The notes: generated by a model from the sequence alone, not told the origin. Shown: positions 18,491 through 28,069, counted from the first letter of the stretch. The stretch: DNA of 64,000 nt from Streptosporangium sp. NBC_01495 (GCF_036250735.1 NZ_CP109430.1:4526001-4590000), one strand, 5' to 3'. Program-made: numbers and translations.

Positions 18491-18850
18491 ATGCCCGCCA
18501 TTCCTGCCTCTACCAAGACCTCGCTGGCCCAGCGCCTGCGTCGGCACGCCTGCCAGAACTGACCCCAGCTCACCGGCCTGCACGTCCGCTACCACGGCCA
18601 GTTCGCTTACGTCGAAGGCGAACTCGCCGATGGACAGCGGCTACCCCTCATCCGCCTTCGCTACGGCGGCTCGGCTTCCACCTGGGGATTCGGCCTCTAC
18701 CTCGCCAGTAGCGGCAAATACGAAAACCAGATCCTGCCCACCGGCTTCACCGCAGGCAGTCCCCAAGAAGCTCTCGGCTGCGCCTGCGGCCTTTACCTCG
18801 GCCACGGAACCAACGTCAACCCCCGAGGAACTTACGCCCGGGACCACTAA
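18491..18850 (+). pseudogene. conserved actinobacterial hypothetical gene with an in-frame nonsense codon
   Basis: ATG at 18491 starts MPAIPASTKTSLAQRLRRHA; codon 24 is TGA (18560-18562), where I would expect Trp from memory of related proteins; then the same frame continues PQLTGLHVRYHGQFAYVEGE and ends GLYLGHGTNVNPRGTYARDH. The downstream part has strong coding character (RLRYGGSASTWGFGLYLA). One base change (TGG to TGA) would inactivate it. Function unknown; such short proteins are often seen near actinomycete mobile elements. Confidence 0.6.
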
Positions 18851-18904
18851 GCCCTGACCTCTCCGGGCAGGGCTTAGCGCACGATCTGCCTCCGCTGTTC
18901 CTCA

Positions 18905-19137
18905 ACCCTGGAGCAACCGGCCACCTTCGCCGGGGTCACCAGAGCCCGCCAGGCGCTGGATGCCGTCCTGGCCGACCCCTGCGGCGGGTACGTCCCCGGC
19001 ACCCTGGTGTACCTGGCCGACGGCGGCCTGGCCGTCGTCACCGATGCCCGGTGGAGACCTGGGCGAACGCCCCGACCGGCTACCGCGTCACGCCCGCCGA
19101 GATCGGCCGCCTCGAGACCACCGTCGACGCCGACTAG
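18905..19137 (+). pseudogene. frameshifted fragment of a small hypothetical gene
   Basis: One frame reads TFAGVTRARQALDAVLADP and GTLVYLADGGLAVVTDA; the natural continuation VETWANAPTGYRVTPAEIGR to a TAG at 19137 is in a different frame. The shift falls near 19048-19055. No function can be assigned. Confidence 0.4.
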
Positions 19138-19234
19138 ATCACCGCCGCCCCCGAAGGGGTCCCTGTAGCTTCGGCCGGAAATCCAACAGATATGCCTTTG
19201 GCCTGCATAGACAACAGGGCTCAGGTCTGGCCTA

Positions 19235-20299
19235 TCAGGCTGAGACCTCTGCATAAGCACAGGTGAAAGGCATATCCGTTGGATCCTGCGCCATTACTAC
19301 CGGGACCCCTTGCAGGAGGGCGAAGTCGGCGTGAGCCGCCTCGACGGCTTCGGGGTAGGCCTGTGTCTTCTCATGCTCGGCGAGGGCCCGGTAGATGCTG
19401 GCCAGGGACGGGTTCTCGCCTTTGCGTTTGCCGGTGGGGATGATCAGGTCTTTGCGGATGTCTTCGACGCGTTCCCCGGCGGCCTTGCGGCGTAGCACGG
19501 TGTGCAGCATGTCGTCGAGGATCACAGGGGGGCGGCCGCCGTGCTTGCCCTTGCGGGCGGCGGCGTCCAGGCCCTCCAGGGTGGACTCGCGGATGGCCTC
19601 GCGTTCGGTCTCGGCCATCGCGGCGAAGAAGGCGAACAGCATCCGGCCCGGCCCGGACGGATCGTAAATCCCGGCGAGCGGTCCGGCGAGCATCTCCAGG
19701 ACCAGGCCGTGCGCGGTCAGGTGGTCGGCCAGCGCGGTGAGTTCGGCGGCATCGCGGCCCAGCCGCTTCATCTCATACACCGTCAGGATGACCCGGCAGT
19801 GCGGGGCGTGCGCCTTGATCTGCCGGGCCAGTGCGAGCGCCGCCTCGAACTGGGGGCGCACCTTCATCCGGGTCGAGATCTTCTCGGAGAAGATCTTCTC
19901 GCGCGGAATCCCGTGCGCGGCCAGCGCGTCCAGTTGTGACTGCAGTTCCTGGGTGAGAGCGGAGCAGCGGGCGTAGCCGATCCGGATGTCCGCCGTCGGC
20001 CGGTCGTCACGCAGCGGTGCGGGCGGCGGCGTACCCGGCCGCCAGGGCTGGCCCGGGTTCCGGTCGGAGGGGGTGATCACCCGCAGCAGTTTGGCCAGCC
20101 GGGGCACCTTGGCGAACCGGCCGGTGTGGTAGGTGCCGGCCACCGCGCCCGAACGCGACCGGCACGGTGAACCGGGTGCTACGGCGCATCGCGGGCACGG
20201 GTGACGCTCGACCTCATCAGCGTCACAGGTGTATTCCTCGCCGATGGCGGACATCGGGGCGGATTCGGTGTGTTCGCGGGATTCCGGGGCCTGAGCCAT
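19235..20299 (-). CDS. serine recombinase (resolvase/invertase) with N-terminal cysteine finger
   Basis: 354 residues. Seen: an N-terminal putative zinc site HPCPRCAVAPGSPCRSRSG with a later HTGRF (about 33-62), then a resolvase catalytic domain starting RIGYARCSALTQE (Ser nucleophile about residue 113), KRLGRDAAEL with the conserved arginine, an AMAETEREAIRESTLEGL E-helix, and a C-terminal HTH-like tail. A near-identical paralogue is at 59166-60158 and a more distant one at 31494-32354, both next to Tn3-type ends; this one is probably the resolvase of a decayed Tn3 transposon whose TnpA relic may be at 22462. Confidence 0.9.
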   Translation of the reverse strand: MAQAPESREHTESAPMSAIGEEYTCDADEVERHPCPRCAVAPGSPCRSRSGAVAGTYHTGRFAKVPRLAKLLRVITPSDRNPGQPWRPGTPPPAPLRDDRPTADIRIGYARCSALTQELQSQLDALAAHGIPREKIFSEKISTRMKVRPQFEAALALARQIKAHAPHCRVILTVYEMKRLGRDAAELTALADHLTAHGLVLEMLAGPLAGIYDPSGPGRMLFAFFAAMAETEREAIRESTLEGLDAAARKGKHGGRPPVILDDMLHTVLRRKAAGERVEDIRKDLIIPTGKRKGENPSLASIYRALAEHEKTQAYPEAVEAAHADFALLQGVPVVMAQDPTDMPFTCAYAEVSA

Positions 20300-20800
20300 A
20301 CCCCAGATGCTCTCACAAACATTTCCCAGAATACGATGATCCGCCGACTTGCATGAGAACGAGTTCTGAGAAGAAATCAGCTTCTCTGGCGATCACAACC
20401 GGCCCTGCGAAGCCTCCTGGTGATCTTCTCCGGCAATCGAGGGTTTCTGAGAATCAAGCCTGGTCTTTTTCTGGGCATCAGACTGGGCATTTCATGGGCA
20501 AGCCTCGGACCCCGCAGCGCGCGAACCCTCTGACCCGCATCGGAACGGTAGGCGGCGGACCTCGCCGACGGCACTTCCTCGGAACCCGCGGGGTGCGTCA
20601 GCCGTATGACAGGGCTGGGGCGCGGTGGGCCTTGCCGGGTGACGTCGGTTGTATCTCGCCGCGCGCTCCTGGCTGGCTGATGCCGGTCGGTGTCGACGTA
20701 TCGAGACCCCGGCGGTGGGCATCCGTAGAACCACCGTGTTCCACGCGCCTGCCCGTGGGCCGAGGCCCCTTCCCCGGCCGTTGGGGTGACGTCCGTCCGC
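20300..20800. other. non-coding region with res-like site upstream of the serine recombinase
   Basis: The first 200 bases are AT-richer and contain TGAGAACGAGTTCTGAG and two further TTCTGAGA copies. The 12-mer TGAGAACGAGTT (20354-20365), 55 nt before the recombinase start, recurs in the same orientation 57 nt before the paralogous recombinase at 59166. This conserved placement is expected for a resolvase recombination/operator site. From about 20500 to 20800 nothing recognisable is seen. Confidence 0.5.
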
Positions 20801-21439
20801 CTACCCAGGGTCGGCGCAGAGCTGGGAGATCAAGGCGGCGCGGGCCCATGCTTCCCACGTGTCCGGTGACCAGTCGCGGTCGCGGACGAAGATCAGGTAG
20901 AGCTGCGGGCTGAGCAGGCCGAACAGCAGGTCCGCCGCCATCTCGACGGAGAGGCCGGGACGGGCGTCGGGCTTGCCGGCCAGGGCTTCGGCCGCTGCGT
21001 ACTGCACGGTGTAACGCGGGTCGGGACCGTCCGGCCATTGCGCGGCAATCTCGGGGTCGGTGGCCGCGGCAGCCGCGATCAGCGGCATGATCGGGGCGAC
21101 TCGGCCCAGGATCTCGCGGGTGCCGCGGACGTGCGCGCGCAGTTGCCCGGCCGCGGTGGGCTCGGCGCACGCGGCGCGAAACCACTCACGATCCATGGTG
21201 GCGACAGGCTCGGCGTCCCCGGCGATGGACGTGTCGACGACGTCCTTGAACAGCGTGCGCTTGTTGCGGAAGACGAAGTAGACCGTCTGGACGGCCACGC
21301 CCGCCCGGTCCGCGACCTCCTGCAGGCTCGTCGCTCCGTAACCCCGCGCGACGAACAGCTCGCGAGCCGCCTCGACGACCTTTTCACGGGTACGGCGTGA
21401 GCGCTCGGCTCGCTTGTCCGGCCGCTTGACTCGATCCAT
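20801..21439 (-). CDS. TetR-family transcriptional regulator
   Basis: 212 residues. Seen: N-terminal TetR HTH (RTREKVVEAARELFVARGYG ... LQEVADRAGVAVQTVYFVFR, about residues 16-58) and a variable helical ligand domain. Divergent from a class I methyltransferase gene 61 nt away, with a CTCTAG dyad between, so it probably represses that gene and itself. Confidence 0.93.
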   Translation of the reverse strand: MDRVKRPDKRAERSRRTREKVVEAARELFVARGYGATSLQEVADRAGVAVQTVYFVFRNKRTLFKDVVDTSIAGDAEPVATMDREWFRAACAEPTAAGQLRAHVRGTREILGRVAPIMPLIAAAAATDPEIAAQWPDGPDPRYTVQYAAAEALAGKPDARPGLSVEMAADLLFGLLSPQLYLIFVRDRDWSPDTWEAWARAALISQLCADPG

Positions 21440-21452
21440 ATTGCGAGTATAT

Positions 21453-21473
21453 CTCTAGAGTATGCCACTAGAG
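21453..21473. promoter_or_regulatory. candidate TetR operator
   Basis: Perfect 6-bp dyad CTCTAG-N9-CTAGAG between the divergent tetR and methyltransferase genes, preceded by an AT-rich TATAT stretch. Size and position suit a TetR dimer. Confidence 0.55.
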
Positions 21474-21500
21474 TTCAACTCTAAGTTCTTGGAGGAGACG

Positions 21501-22169
21501 ATGGACCAGCCCATCACCACCCAGAAGCCAGGCCCGGACCTGACCTCACCGCAGCGAGACCAGGAGGAGGAGTCCGTCCACCGCGCACTGGAGGGCTACT
21601 ATCACGCCGGCAAGCCGCCGTGGGACACCGGCGTGACACCGCCCGAGCTGGTCGCCCTGGTTGAGGGACACGGCGCGCTGCCGCCCGGCCGCGCCCTCGA
21701 ACTCGGCTGCGGCACGGGAACCAACGCCATCTACCTCGCACGGCACGGCTGGGAGGTGGCGGCCGTCGACCTGATCGACCGCGCCGTCGACCAGGCCAGG
21801 GAGAAGGCCGAGGCGGCGGGAGCGGCGGTACGGCTGCTGCACGGAGACGCCACCCGCCTCGACGAGCTGGACGCGCCCGGCCCCTTCGACCTGTTCTTCG
21901 ACCTGAGCTGCTACTGCGGGATCCCGCTGCACCGCCGCGACGCCTACGCCGCCGGGCTCACCCACCGCGCCGCTCCCGGAGCACGGCTGCTGATGTTCGG
22001 GTACGGTCCCGAGCCGCTCGGCAATCCGATCCCCGAGGTCACTTCGTGGGCGGCGGGCGTCACAGCCGACGAACTTCGCGCCAGGTTCGCCGGCTGGGAA
22101 CTACTCGACGTCACACCGGGCACCAACTCGGTGCCGACCTTCTGGTTCACGCTGCGCCGCGACGCCTAG
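21501..22169 (+). CDS. class I SAM-dependent methyltransferase
   Basis: The ATG at 21501 follows GGAGGAG with 4-nt spacing, better than the upstream ATG at 21462; the product has 222 residues. Seen: a tellurite-resistance/thiopurine-type entry PPWDTGVTPPELVALVEGHG, SAM-binding motif I LELGCGTGTNAIYLA, motif II VAAVDLIDRAVDQA and DLFFDLSCYCG. It is a cytoplasmic small-molecule methylase; the acceptor is unknown. Regulation by the divergent TetR is likely. Confidence 0.88.
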   Translation: MDQPITTQKPGPDLTSPQRDQEEESVHRALEGYYHAGKPPWDTGVTPPELVALVEGHGALPPGRALELGCGTGTNAIYLARHGWEVAAVDLIDRAVDQAREKAEAAGAAVRLLHGDATRLDELDAPGPFDLFFDLSCYCGIPLHRRDAYAAGLTHRAAPGARLLMFGYGPEPLGNPIPEVTSWAAGVTADELRARFAGWELLDVTPGTNSVPTFWFTLRRDA

Positions 22170-22461
22170 AGAGTCGGTCATGTAGCTGAACGGGCTCCTG
22201 TTTCCCACCCACTCCCCGCAGGACAGGCACGTGCAGAGCCAGGTGGCTCTGCATGGAGCCAGAGCACAGGCGCGCACTTCGGACACGCGTGCAAGGCGAC
22301 CGTCATGAGCCTGACGACGATGATCATGGCTGGCGCGAGACTGACACAATTCAGCACGCAATCGGTCACGTCGATCATCTGATCTGACCGCTGCTGATAT
22401 CCGAGGGCGCCCCCGCCGCGCCGTGCGCGGTGGGGGCGCCCTCGCATGCCTGGAGGCTCCC

Positions 22462-22956
22462 ATGCCGGTCAGTTTCCTCACCGCCGAGCAACGCAGCTGA
22501 TACGGCGTCTTCAACGCCGTCCCCGACATCGCCCAGCTGGGCGCCTTCTTCCACCTGGATGCCGACGACCGGCGCCGGGCGATGGCCGCCAACGGCGCCC
22601 GCAACCAGCTCGGCTGGTCCCTGCAACTGGGCACCGCACGGTTCTTGAACTGCTTCCTGGACGATCCCGAGGACGTTCCCGCCGCGGTGGTCGACTACGT
22701 CGCCGAGCAGCTCGGCCTGCAGGCCGCCGATTTGAAGGGGTACGGCGAGAAGGAGGCCCGCTGGGATCATCAGAAGCAGATCCGCAGCAGCTACGGCTTC
22801 ACCGCCTTTGAAGGCGAGCAGTGGTTCGCGCTGGCCTGCTGGCTCTACAAACGGGCCTGGACCACAGGCGAGCGCCCGATCGTGCTGTTCGACCTGGCCA
22901 CCCACCGCCTGGTGGAGGCGGGGGTGGACCTGCAGTGGAACCGTTTCGTACGGTAA
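22462..22956 (+). pseudogene. Tn3-family transposase N-terminal relic (DUF4158 region)
   Basis: ATG at 22462 starts MPVSFLTAEQRS, the typical TnpA beginning, but codon 13 is TGA; the frame then continues RNQLGWSLQLGTARFLNCFL, VDYVAEQLGLQAADLKGYGE and KRAWTTGERPIVLFDLATHR before ending at 22956. The catalytic domain is absent, so it is a fragment of about 165 codons. The 290 bases before it carry nothing recognisable. Confidence 0.82.
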
Positions 22957-23288
22957 GCGCCTTCCCGCAGGCCAGGGCGGGGTCCGAACAGGGCCCGTGC
23001 GGGGTCGTTAGCGTACGTTCCGGTTCCGGCGCAGCTCGCCTGTGATCATGGTTTCGGGGTGGATCGGCTGGTGGGGTGACGCCTGGTGATGGTGATCTTC
23101 GTGTCCGAAGTCCTACAGTAACGGACAAGATCAAAAATTGGCTGTGAAGGTGGTCGCCGACCCTCTCGGGAGCGTCCAGAAACCCTCACGTAGAACACAG
23201 GATCATCGCCCCCCAAGCGATCACACACCGGCGTTGGGCGTCACTCTTCGCTCAAAATCATTCTCATCGCCAACGGCTGTTCCTGGGT
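22957..23288. other. intergenic region, no gene seen
   Basis: About 330 bases between a TnpA relic and the 3' end of a tetR gene. No reading frame with coding character or recognisable motif. One stretch near 23110-23140 is AT-richer (GATCAAAAATT). Confidence 0.4.
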
Positions 23289-23933
23289 TCAACTCGATGC
23301 CGTGCCGCTGTTTGCACCTCGTGCACCTCTCCTTCCGGAAGGCGTACGGATGGCCACCTGGGCTGAGTGCGAGCTGCGAAGCCCGTCCAGCACGAGGGTG
23401 ATGACACCGTCGGCCTCGGCCCGCCAACCGGGGCGGTCATGGGCCGCACCGATGCCGTGCAGCGCCATCATCACGGCACCGGCGTCCACGTCGTCGCGAA
23501 CGGTGCCCTCCCGCACGGCGGCGGCCACCAGGTCGGTGACAGCCTGCTCCAGCGCCCGGCTGCCCTCGGCGAGGGCGCCCGAGCGGGTGGCCATGAGCGT
23601 GGACAGCGTCCGGGCCAGGCCCTCGTGGGCAGCTATGTGGTCGACCATGCCGCGTAGGAAGGTCGCCAAAGCCTCCGCCGCGGGCAGCGCGGCCCGCAAC
23701 TGGCGGACACGGTCGCACAGCGCGGCGATCTCTCCGTGGTAGACCGCCTCGGCCAGCGCCTCCCGGGTGGGGAAGTGGCGATACAGCGTGCCCGTGCCCA
23801 CCCCGGCCAGACGGGCGAAGTCATCGAAGCGCAGGTCGAAGAAACCGCCGGCGTCGAAGACCTCCCGGGCGGTGGCGAGCAGGGCGTCGCGCTTGCGCTG
23901 GGCATCGGCCCGCAGGGGCTTGTCGGCGGTCAT
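23289..23933 (-). CDS. TetR-family transcriptional regulator
   Basis: The ATG at 23933 gives 214 residues beginning MTADKPLRADAQRKRDALLA. Seen: TetR HTH with FDDFARLAGVGTGTLYRHFP (about 38-57). A longer open frame continues upstream through the divergent gene but is a shadow of it. Two 15-bp palindromes lie between this gene and the divergent reductase gene, making it the probable regulator of the reductase-P450-ferredoxin cluster. Confidence 0.93.
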   Translation of the reverse strand: MTADKPLRADAQRKRDALLATAREVFDAGGFFDLRFDDFARLAGVGTGTLYRHFPTREALAEAVYHGEIAALCDRVRQLRAALPAAEALATFLRGMVDHIAAHEGLARTLSTLMATRSGALAEGSRALEQAVTDLVAAAVREGTVRDDVDAGAVMMALHGIGAAHDRPGWRAEADGVITLVLDGLRSSHSAQVAIRTPSGRRGARGANSGTASS

Positions 23934-23954
23934 GCGCTCCCTCGCGTTGACAAA

Positions 23955-23996
23955 TGGAGATGACCTCCATATTTTGGAAAGTGGAGATTGCCTCCA
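23955..23996. promoter_or_regulatory. paired TetR operators (two TGGAG-N5-CTCCA palindromes)
   Basis: Two copies of a 15-bp palindrome, TGGAGATGACCTCCA (23955-23969) and TGGAGATTGCCTCCA (23982-23996), are spaced 27 bp centre to centre in the divergent promoter region. Repeated, identical arms make a genuine operator pair very likely. They sit 28-69 nt before the reductase start, so a bound repressor would block it. Confidence 0.75.
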
Positions 23997-24023
23997 AATC
24001 GATCGTACCCCACGAGGTGCAGC

Positions 24024-24989
24024 GTGAAGATCCTGATGTTCGGCCGAGGCGTGATCGCCACCATCTACGGCTGGGCCCTGCGACAGGCGGGACATGACGT
24101 CGAGTTCTACGTCCGGCCGGGTCGCGCGGAGACGTACGGGGACGCGGTGGACCTCGACCTGTTCGATATGCGGCGCCGAGTGTGGGGGCAGCGCGTCGCC
24201 GAGAAGTGGCCGGTGCGCTACCGCGAGGCGCTGGAGCCGGACCACGACTTCGACCTGATCGTGCTCAGCGTGCCCCACCATCGCCTCGCGGGCGCGACGG
24301 CCTTCCTGGCCCCGCGTGTCGGCCAGGCCACGGTGCTGATCTTCGGCAACCTCTGGACCGAGCCGCTCGCCGCCATCGGCGCACTCCCCGCCGACCAGAT
24401 CGCCTGGGGCTTTCCCCAGGCCGGTGGCGGTTTCGGCGCGGACGGCGTACTCCACGGGGCACTGCTGCCGTCGGTCATCTTCGGCACACTCGACCGGCCC
24501 CCGACCAACCGGGAACGGGCCGTGCGCCAGGCGTTTCGCGAGGCCGGGCTCCGGATCAAGGAGCGGCCTGACTTCCGTGGCTGGCTGTGGGTCCATTTCG
24601 CGTCGGATGCCGGCATGTTCTCGCAGGGCCTGCGGCTGGGATCCCTGTCCCAACTGGCCGGGGCAACGGGCGACCTGCGCGAGGCGCTGCTGGCCGGCCG
24701 CGAACTGCTGCCGCTCCTCCAGGCGCGCGGCCTCGACCTGCGACGGCACCGGGGCGGTGTGCTGCCGTTCCGGGCGCCCACCTGGCTGACGGCACCCGTG
24801 CTCGCCTGGCTGACCGCTCATGTCGCGCCCGCGCGCGTGAGCCTCACGGCGCACTCCGACCCCGACGCCGAGGAGCCGCGTGAGGTCTGCCGGGACACCC
24901 TGGCCGAAGCACGACGGCTGGGCATCTCGGTACCACGACTGGAAGCGGCGGAACCGCACTTCGCCCGTGAGGGGACGGGTCGGGTCTGA
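24024..24989 (+). CDS. ketopantoate reductase-family (ApbA/PanE-like) oxidoreductase
   Basis: The GTG at 24024 has GAGGTG upstream; 321 residues. Seen: Rossmann start VKILMFGRGVIATIYGWALR with a GxG-type dinucleotide loop, FDLIVLSVPHHRL, and a C-terminal helical domain. Proteins of this fold reduce 2-oxo acids or related ketones with NADPH; sequence divergence from true PanE makes pantothenate synthesis unlikely. It heads a likely operon with P450 and ferredoxin genes, separated by 160 nt. Confidence 0.8.
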   Translation: MKILMFGRGVIATIYGWALRQAGHDVEFYVRPGRAETYGDAVDLDLFDMRRRVWGQRVAEKWPVRYREALEPDHDFDLIVLSVPHHRLAGATAFLAPRVGQATVLIFGNLWTEPLAAIGALPADQIAWGFPQAGGGFGADGVLHGALLPSVIFGTLDRPPTNRERAVRQAFREAGLRIKERPDFRGWLWVHFASDAGMFSQGLRLGSLSQLAGATGDLREALLAGRELLPLLQARGLDLRRHRGGVLPFRAPTWLTAPVLAWLTAHVAPARVSLTAHSDPDAEEPREVCRDTLAEARRLGISVPRLEAAEPHFAREGTGRV

Positions 24990-25149
24990 ATCCACCGATG
25001 TTGTCGGTCCCGGTGGTCCGTTGCCGCTCCTTGGTCCGCCGCGTCCCAGAGCCAAACCCGGTCGCACCGGTCGACCAATTGCCGTTCACACACGGCTTTT
25101 CGCTGTCCAGCCTCTATCGCCTGTCCGTGACGTCGTGGAAGGAAAAGTC

Positions 25150-26355
25150 ATGACTACCGCCGAGAAGCACGAGTTCCCCATGGCCCGTACGTGCCCGTTC
25201 GCGCCGCCGCCGGCGTACGAGGAGATCCGCGAACAAGAGCCGGTCTCGCGGGTTCGTCTGCCCGACAGCGGGTGGGCCTGGGTGGTCAGCCGCCACGAAG
25301 ACATGCGAACCGTGTTGAACGACCGGAGGTTCAGCGCCGACCGGCAGCATCCGGACTTCCCAGCGCTGGTCGAGGGCGAGGCGGCGTCTCGGCGGCCGGA
25401 CGAGGAGCGCTTCCTGATCGCCATGGACCCGCCCGAGCACGGGCCGGCGCGCAGGGCCGTACTCGGCGAGTTCACGGTGCGCCGGTTGGAGGCGCTGCGG
25501 CCGCGGATCCAGGAGATCGTCGACGGGCAGATCGACGCGCTGCTGGCCGGGCCGCGGCCCGGTGACCTGGTGGACTCGCTGTCGCTGCCGGTTCCGTCAC
25601 TGGTGATCTGCGAGATGCTGGGTGTGCCCTACGCCGACCATGAGTTCTTCCAGGAGAACACGGTGAAGGTGATCAAGCAGTCGACGCCGCCCGAGGAGCG
25701 GTGGGCGGCGATGGAGGCCATCCAGGGCTATATGGCCGACCTCATCGCGGAGAAGGAACATAACCCGCCGGACGACCTGCTCGGGCGGCAGATCGTCAAG
25801 CTGCGCGCGGACGGCACCTACCGGCGGACGGCACTGGCCGGCATGGGCTTGCTGCTGCTCGTGGCCGGCCACGAGACGACGGCGAACATGATCTCGCTGT
25901 CGACCATGGCGTTCCTGCGCAACCCGGAGCAGCTCGCGATGATCAAGGCCGACCCCGGCAAAACGCTCAACGCAGTCGAGGAGATGCTGCGATACTTCAC
26001 GATCATCGACGTGGCGACGGCCCGGCTGTGCGTCGAGGACATCAAGGTCGGCGGGCAGCTGATCCGCGCCGGCGAAGGAGTGCTGGCGCTCGGTTATTCG
26101 GCCAACCGGGACCCGCGGGCATTCGAGAACCCGGACGAGCTCGACATCGAACGCGGCGCGCGCCACCACGTCGCGTTCGGGTTCGGGCCGCACCAGTGCC
26201 TGGGCCAGAACTTGGCTCGGATGGAGCTCCAGATCGTGTTCGACACGCTGTTCCGCCGCGTCCCCAGCCTGGAGCTCGCGGTGGATGTCGACGAGCTGCC
26301 GTTCAAGGACGACGCGAACATCTACGGCCTCTACCAGCTCCCGGTGACCTGGTAG
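25150..26355 (+). CDS. cytochrome P450, CYP105-like
   Basis: 401 residues, ATG preceded by GGAAGG. Seen: RTCPFAPPPAYEEIR N-terminus, FTVRRLEALRPRIQEIVD, I-helix VAGHETTANM (about 238-247), ExxR in EEMLRYF, and haem-binding loop FGFGPHQCLGQNLARME with Cys about residue 350. Complete. Bacterial class I P450, taking electrons from the small ferredoxin encoded 38 nt downstream. Hydroxylation of a secondary metabolite or xenobiotic is probable; substrate unknown. A close relative, also with ferredoxin, lies at 34676-36104. Confidence 0.95.
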   Translation: MTTAEKHEFPMARTCPFAPPPAYEEIREQEPVSRVRLPDSGWAWVVSRHEDMRTVLNDRRFSADRQHPDFPALVEGEAASRRPDEERFLIAMDPPEHGPARRAVLGEFTVRRLEALRPRIQEIVDGQIDALLAGPRPGDLVDSLSLPVPSLVICEMLGVPYADHEFFQENTVKVIKQSTPPEERWAAMEAIQGYMADLIAEKEHNPPDDLLGRQIVKLRADGTYRRTALAGMGLLLLVAGHETTANMISLSTMAFLRNPEQLAMIKADPGKTLNAVEEMLRYFTIIDVATARLCVEDIKVGGQLIRAGEGVLALGYSANRDPRAFENPDELDIERGARHHVAFGFGPHQCLGQNLARMELQIVFDTLFRRVPSLELAVDVDELPFKDDANIYGLYQLPVTW

Positions 26356-26393
26356 AGGACGAACTGCCATCCCCACCTCAGGAGGAGAAGGCC

Positions 26394-26588
26394 ATGAAGA
26401 TCATCGTGGACACCAGCAAGTGCGTCGGTGCCGGACAGTGTGTGCTCACTGAGCCCGCGCTGTTCGACCAGAGCGAGGACGACGGCACAATCATCGTGCT
26501 GAACGAGACGCCGGAGGGCGAGCTGGTCGAGAAGGCACGCGAAGCGGCGCACGTGTGCCCTAGCCAGGCCCTCTCCCTGGAGGAGTGA
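26394..26588 (+). CDS. ferredoxin, 3Fe-4S type, P450 partner
   Basis: 64 residues; ATG preceded by AGGAGGAG. Seen: MKIIVDTSKCVGAGQCVLTE with the C-x5-C pair and a C-terminal CPSQAL cysteine, the three-cysteine pattern of Streptomyces P450 ferredoxins. It carries electrons from a ferredoxin reductase to the P450 encoded just upstream; no reductase gene is present in the window. Confidence 0.95.
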   Translation: MKIIVDTSKCVGAGQCVLTEPALFDQSEDDGTIIVLNETPEGELVEKAREAAHVCPSQALSLEE

Positions 26589-26696
26589 GTCAATCCGTGG
26601 ATGGCCGACCAGCCTGAAACGATCATGCTGGTCGGTGTGGGGCGCCAAACGGCGCGTCTTCGCTCGAACAGGGCGAACTCGCACGATGCGGCACTA

Positions 26697-28069
26697 GTGT
26701 CCTGCGTCTGAAATGCGGTGGGTAAATCAGTATCCTGATGTGTATGGGACATCCAGGGCCGTCGGCGGTGCAGATTGTATTGACCGAGATCGAGCGTGCG
26801 CGGCTTCAGGGGCTGACGGCGCAGGCCGGTGCGGCGGCCGGTCGGGCGAGGATCGTTTTGGCCTGCGCGGAACCTGGCGCCAGTAATGCGCAGGTGGCCC
26901 GGAGCCTGGGCGTGGCCGTGGCCACCGTCCGCCGGTGGCGGGCCACCTTTGCCCGCGAGGGCATGGACGCATTGTCCGACCGGCCCCGAAGCGGGCGGCC
27001 GAAGGCAGAGCTGACACTGAGCGCCGAGGAACGTGCGACGCTGCAACGATGGGCGCGGCGGACGACGTCGGCGCAGGTCCTGGCGATGCGGTCGAAGATC
27101 GTGTTGGGGTGTGCCGACGGTGAGGACAACCAGCAGATCGCCGAGCGGTTGCGGGTGCACCCCGACACGGTCTCCAAGTGGCGGTCACGGTTCTTACGGC
27201 TGCGTCTGGAGGGGCTGGTCGACGAGCAGCGGCCCGGCCGGCCGTCGTCGGTTTCGCTGGATCGGGTCGAACAGGTCGTGGTGGCCACGCTGGAGCAGAC
27301 GCCCAAGGGCGCCACGCACTGGTCACGGGCTTCGATGGCCCAGCGCAGCGGGTTGTCGAAGTCGACCATCGGGCGGATCTGGCGCGATTTCGGACTCAAG
27401 CCGCACCTGGCCGACACCTTCAAGCTGTCGACCGACCCGCTGTTCATGGAGAAGGTCGTCGATGTCGTCGGGCTCTATCACAACCCGCCCGAGCGGGCGG
27501 TGGTGTTGTGCGTGGATGAGAAGTCCCAGATCCAAGCCCTGGACCGCTCGCAACCGGTGCTGCCGATGATGCCGGGCATGCCCGAGCGCCGCACCCACGA
27601 CTACGTACGCAACGGCATCACCAGCCTGTTCGCCGCGTTCAACATCGCTGATGGGACCGTCATCGGCGAACTGCACCGCCAGCACCGCGCCGCCGAGTTC
27701 AAGAAGTTCCTGATCACCATCGACAAGACCGTCCCGGTGGAGCTGGACATCCACCTGATCTGCGATAACTACGGCACCCACAAAACCCCGGCGATCAAGG
27801 CGTGGCTGGCCCGCCATCCCCGCTTCCACATGCACCTCACCCCGACCGGCTCCTCATGGATCAACCAGGTCGAGCGCTGGTTCGGCTTCCTGACCGACCA
27901 GCTGATCAGGCGCGGAGTCCACAAAAGCGTCCAAGCCCTGGAAAAGGACATCCGCGACTGGATCAGCCAGTGGAACGACAACCCCCGGCCATTCGTGTGG
28001 AAGAAGACCGCCGAAGAGATCCTCGAATCACTCGCCCGATATTGCCGACGAATTTCTGACGCAGGACAC
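26697..28069 (+). mobile_element. IS630-family insertion sequence, complete
   Basis: A 1373-bp element with terminal inverted repeats GTGTCCTGCGTC(T/A)GAAAT (17 of 18 matching) and a TA dinucleotide on each side (26695-26696 and 28070-28071), the target duplication of IS630/Tc1-like elements. One transposase gene fills it, and its stop codon overlaps the flanking TA. Confidence 0.93.

Noticed and set aside
18560..18562. Selenocysteine codon in the hypothetical gene
   Set aside because: The expected residue is Trp and no SECIS-like element or selenoprotein context is apparent.
23289..25067. 592-residue fusion gene on the minus strand
   Set aside because: Only the C-terminal 214 residues are TetR; the upstream part is the antisense of the reductase gene.
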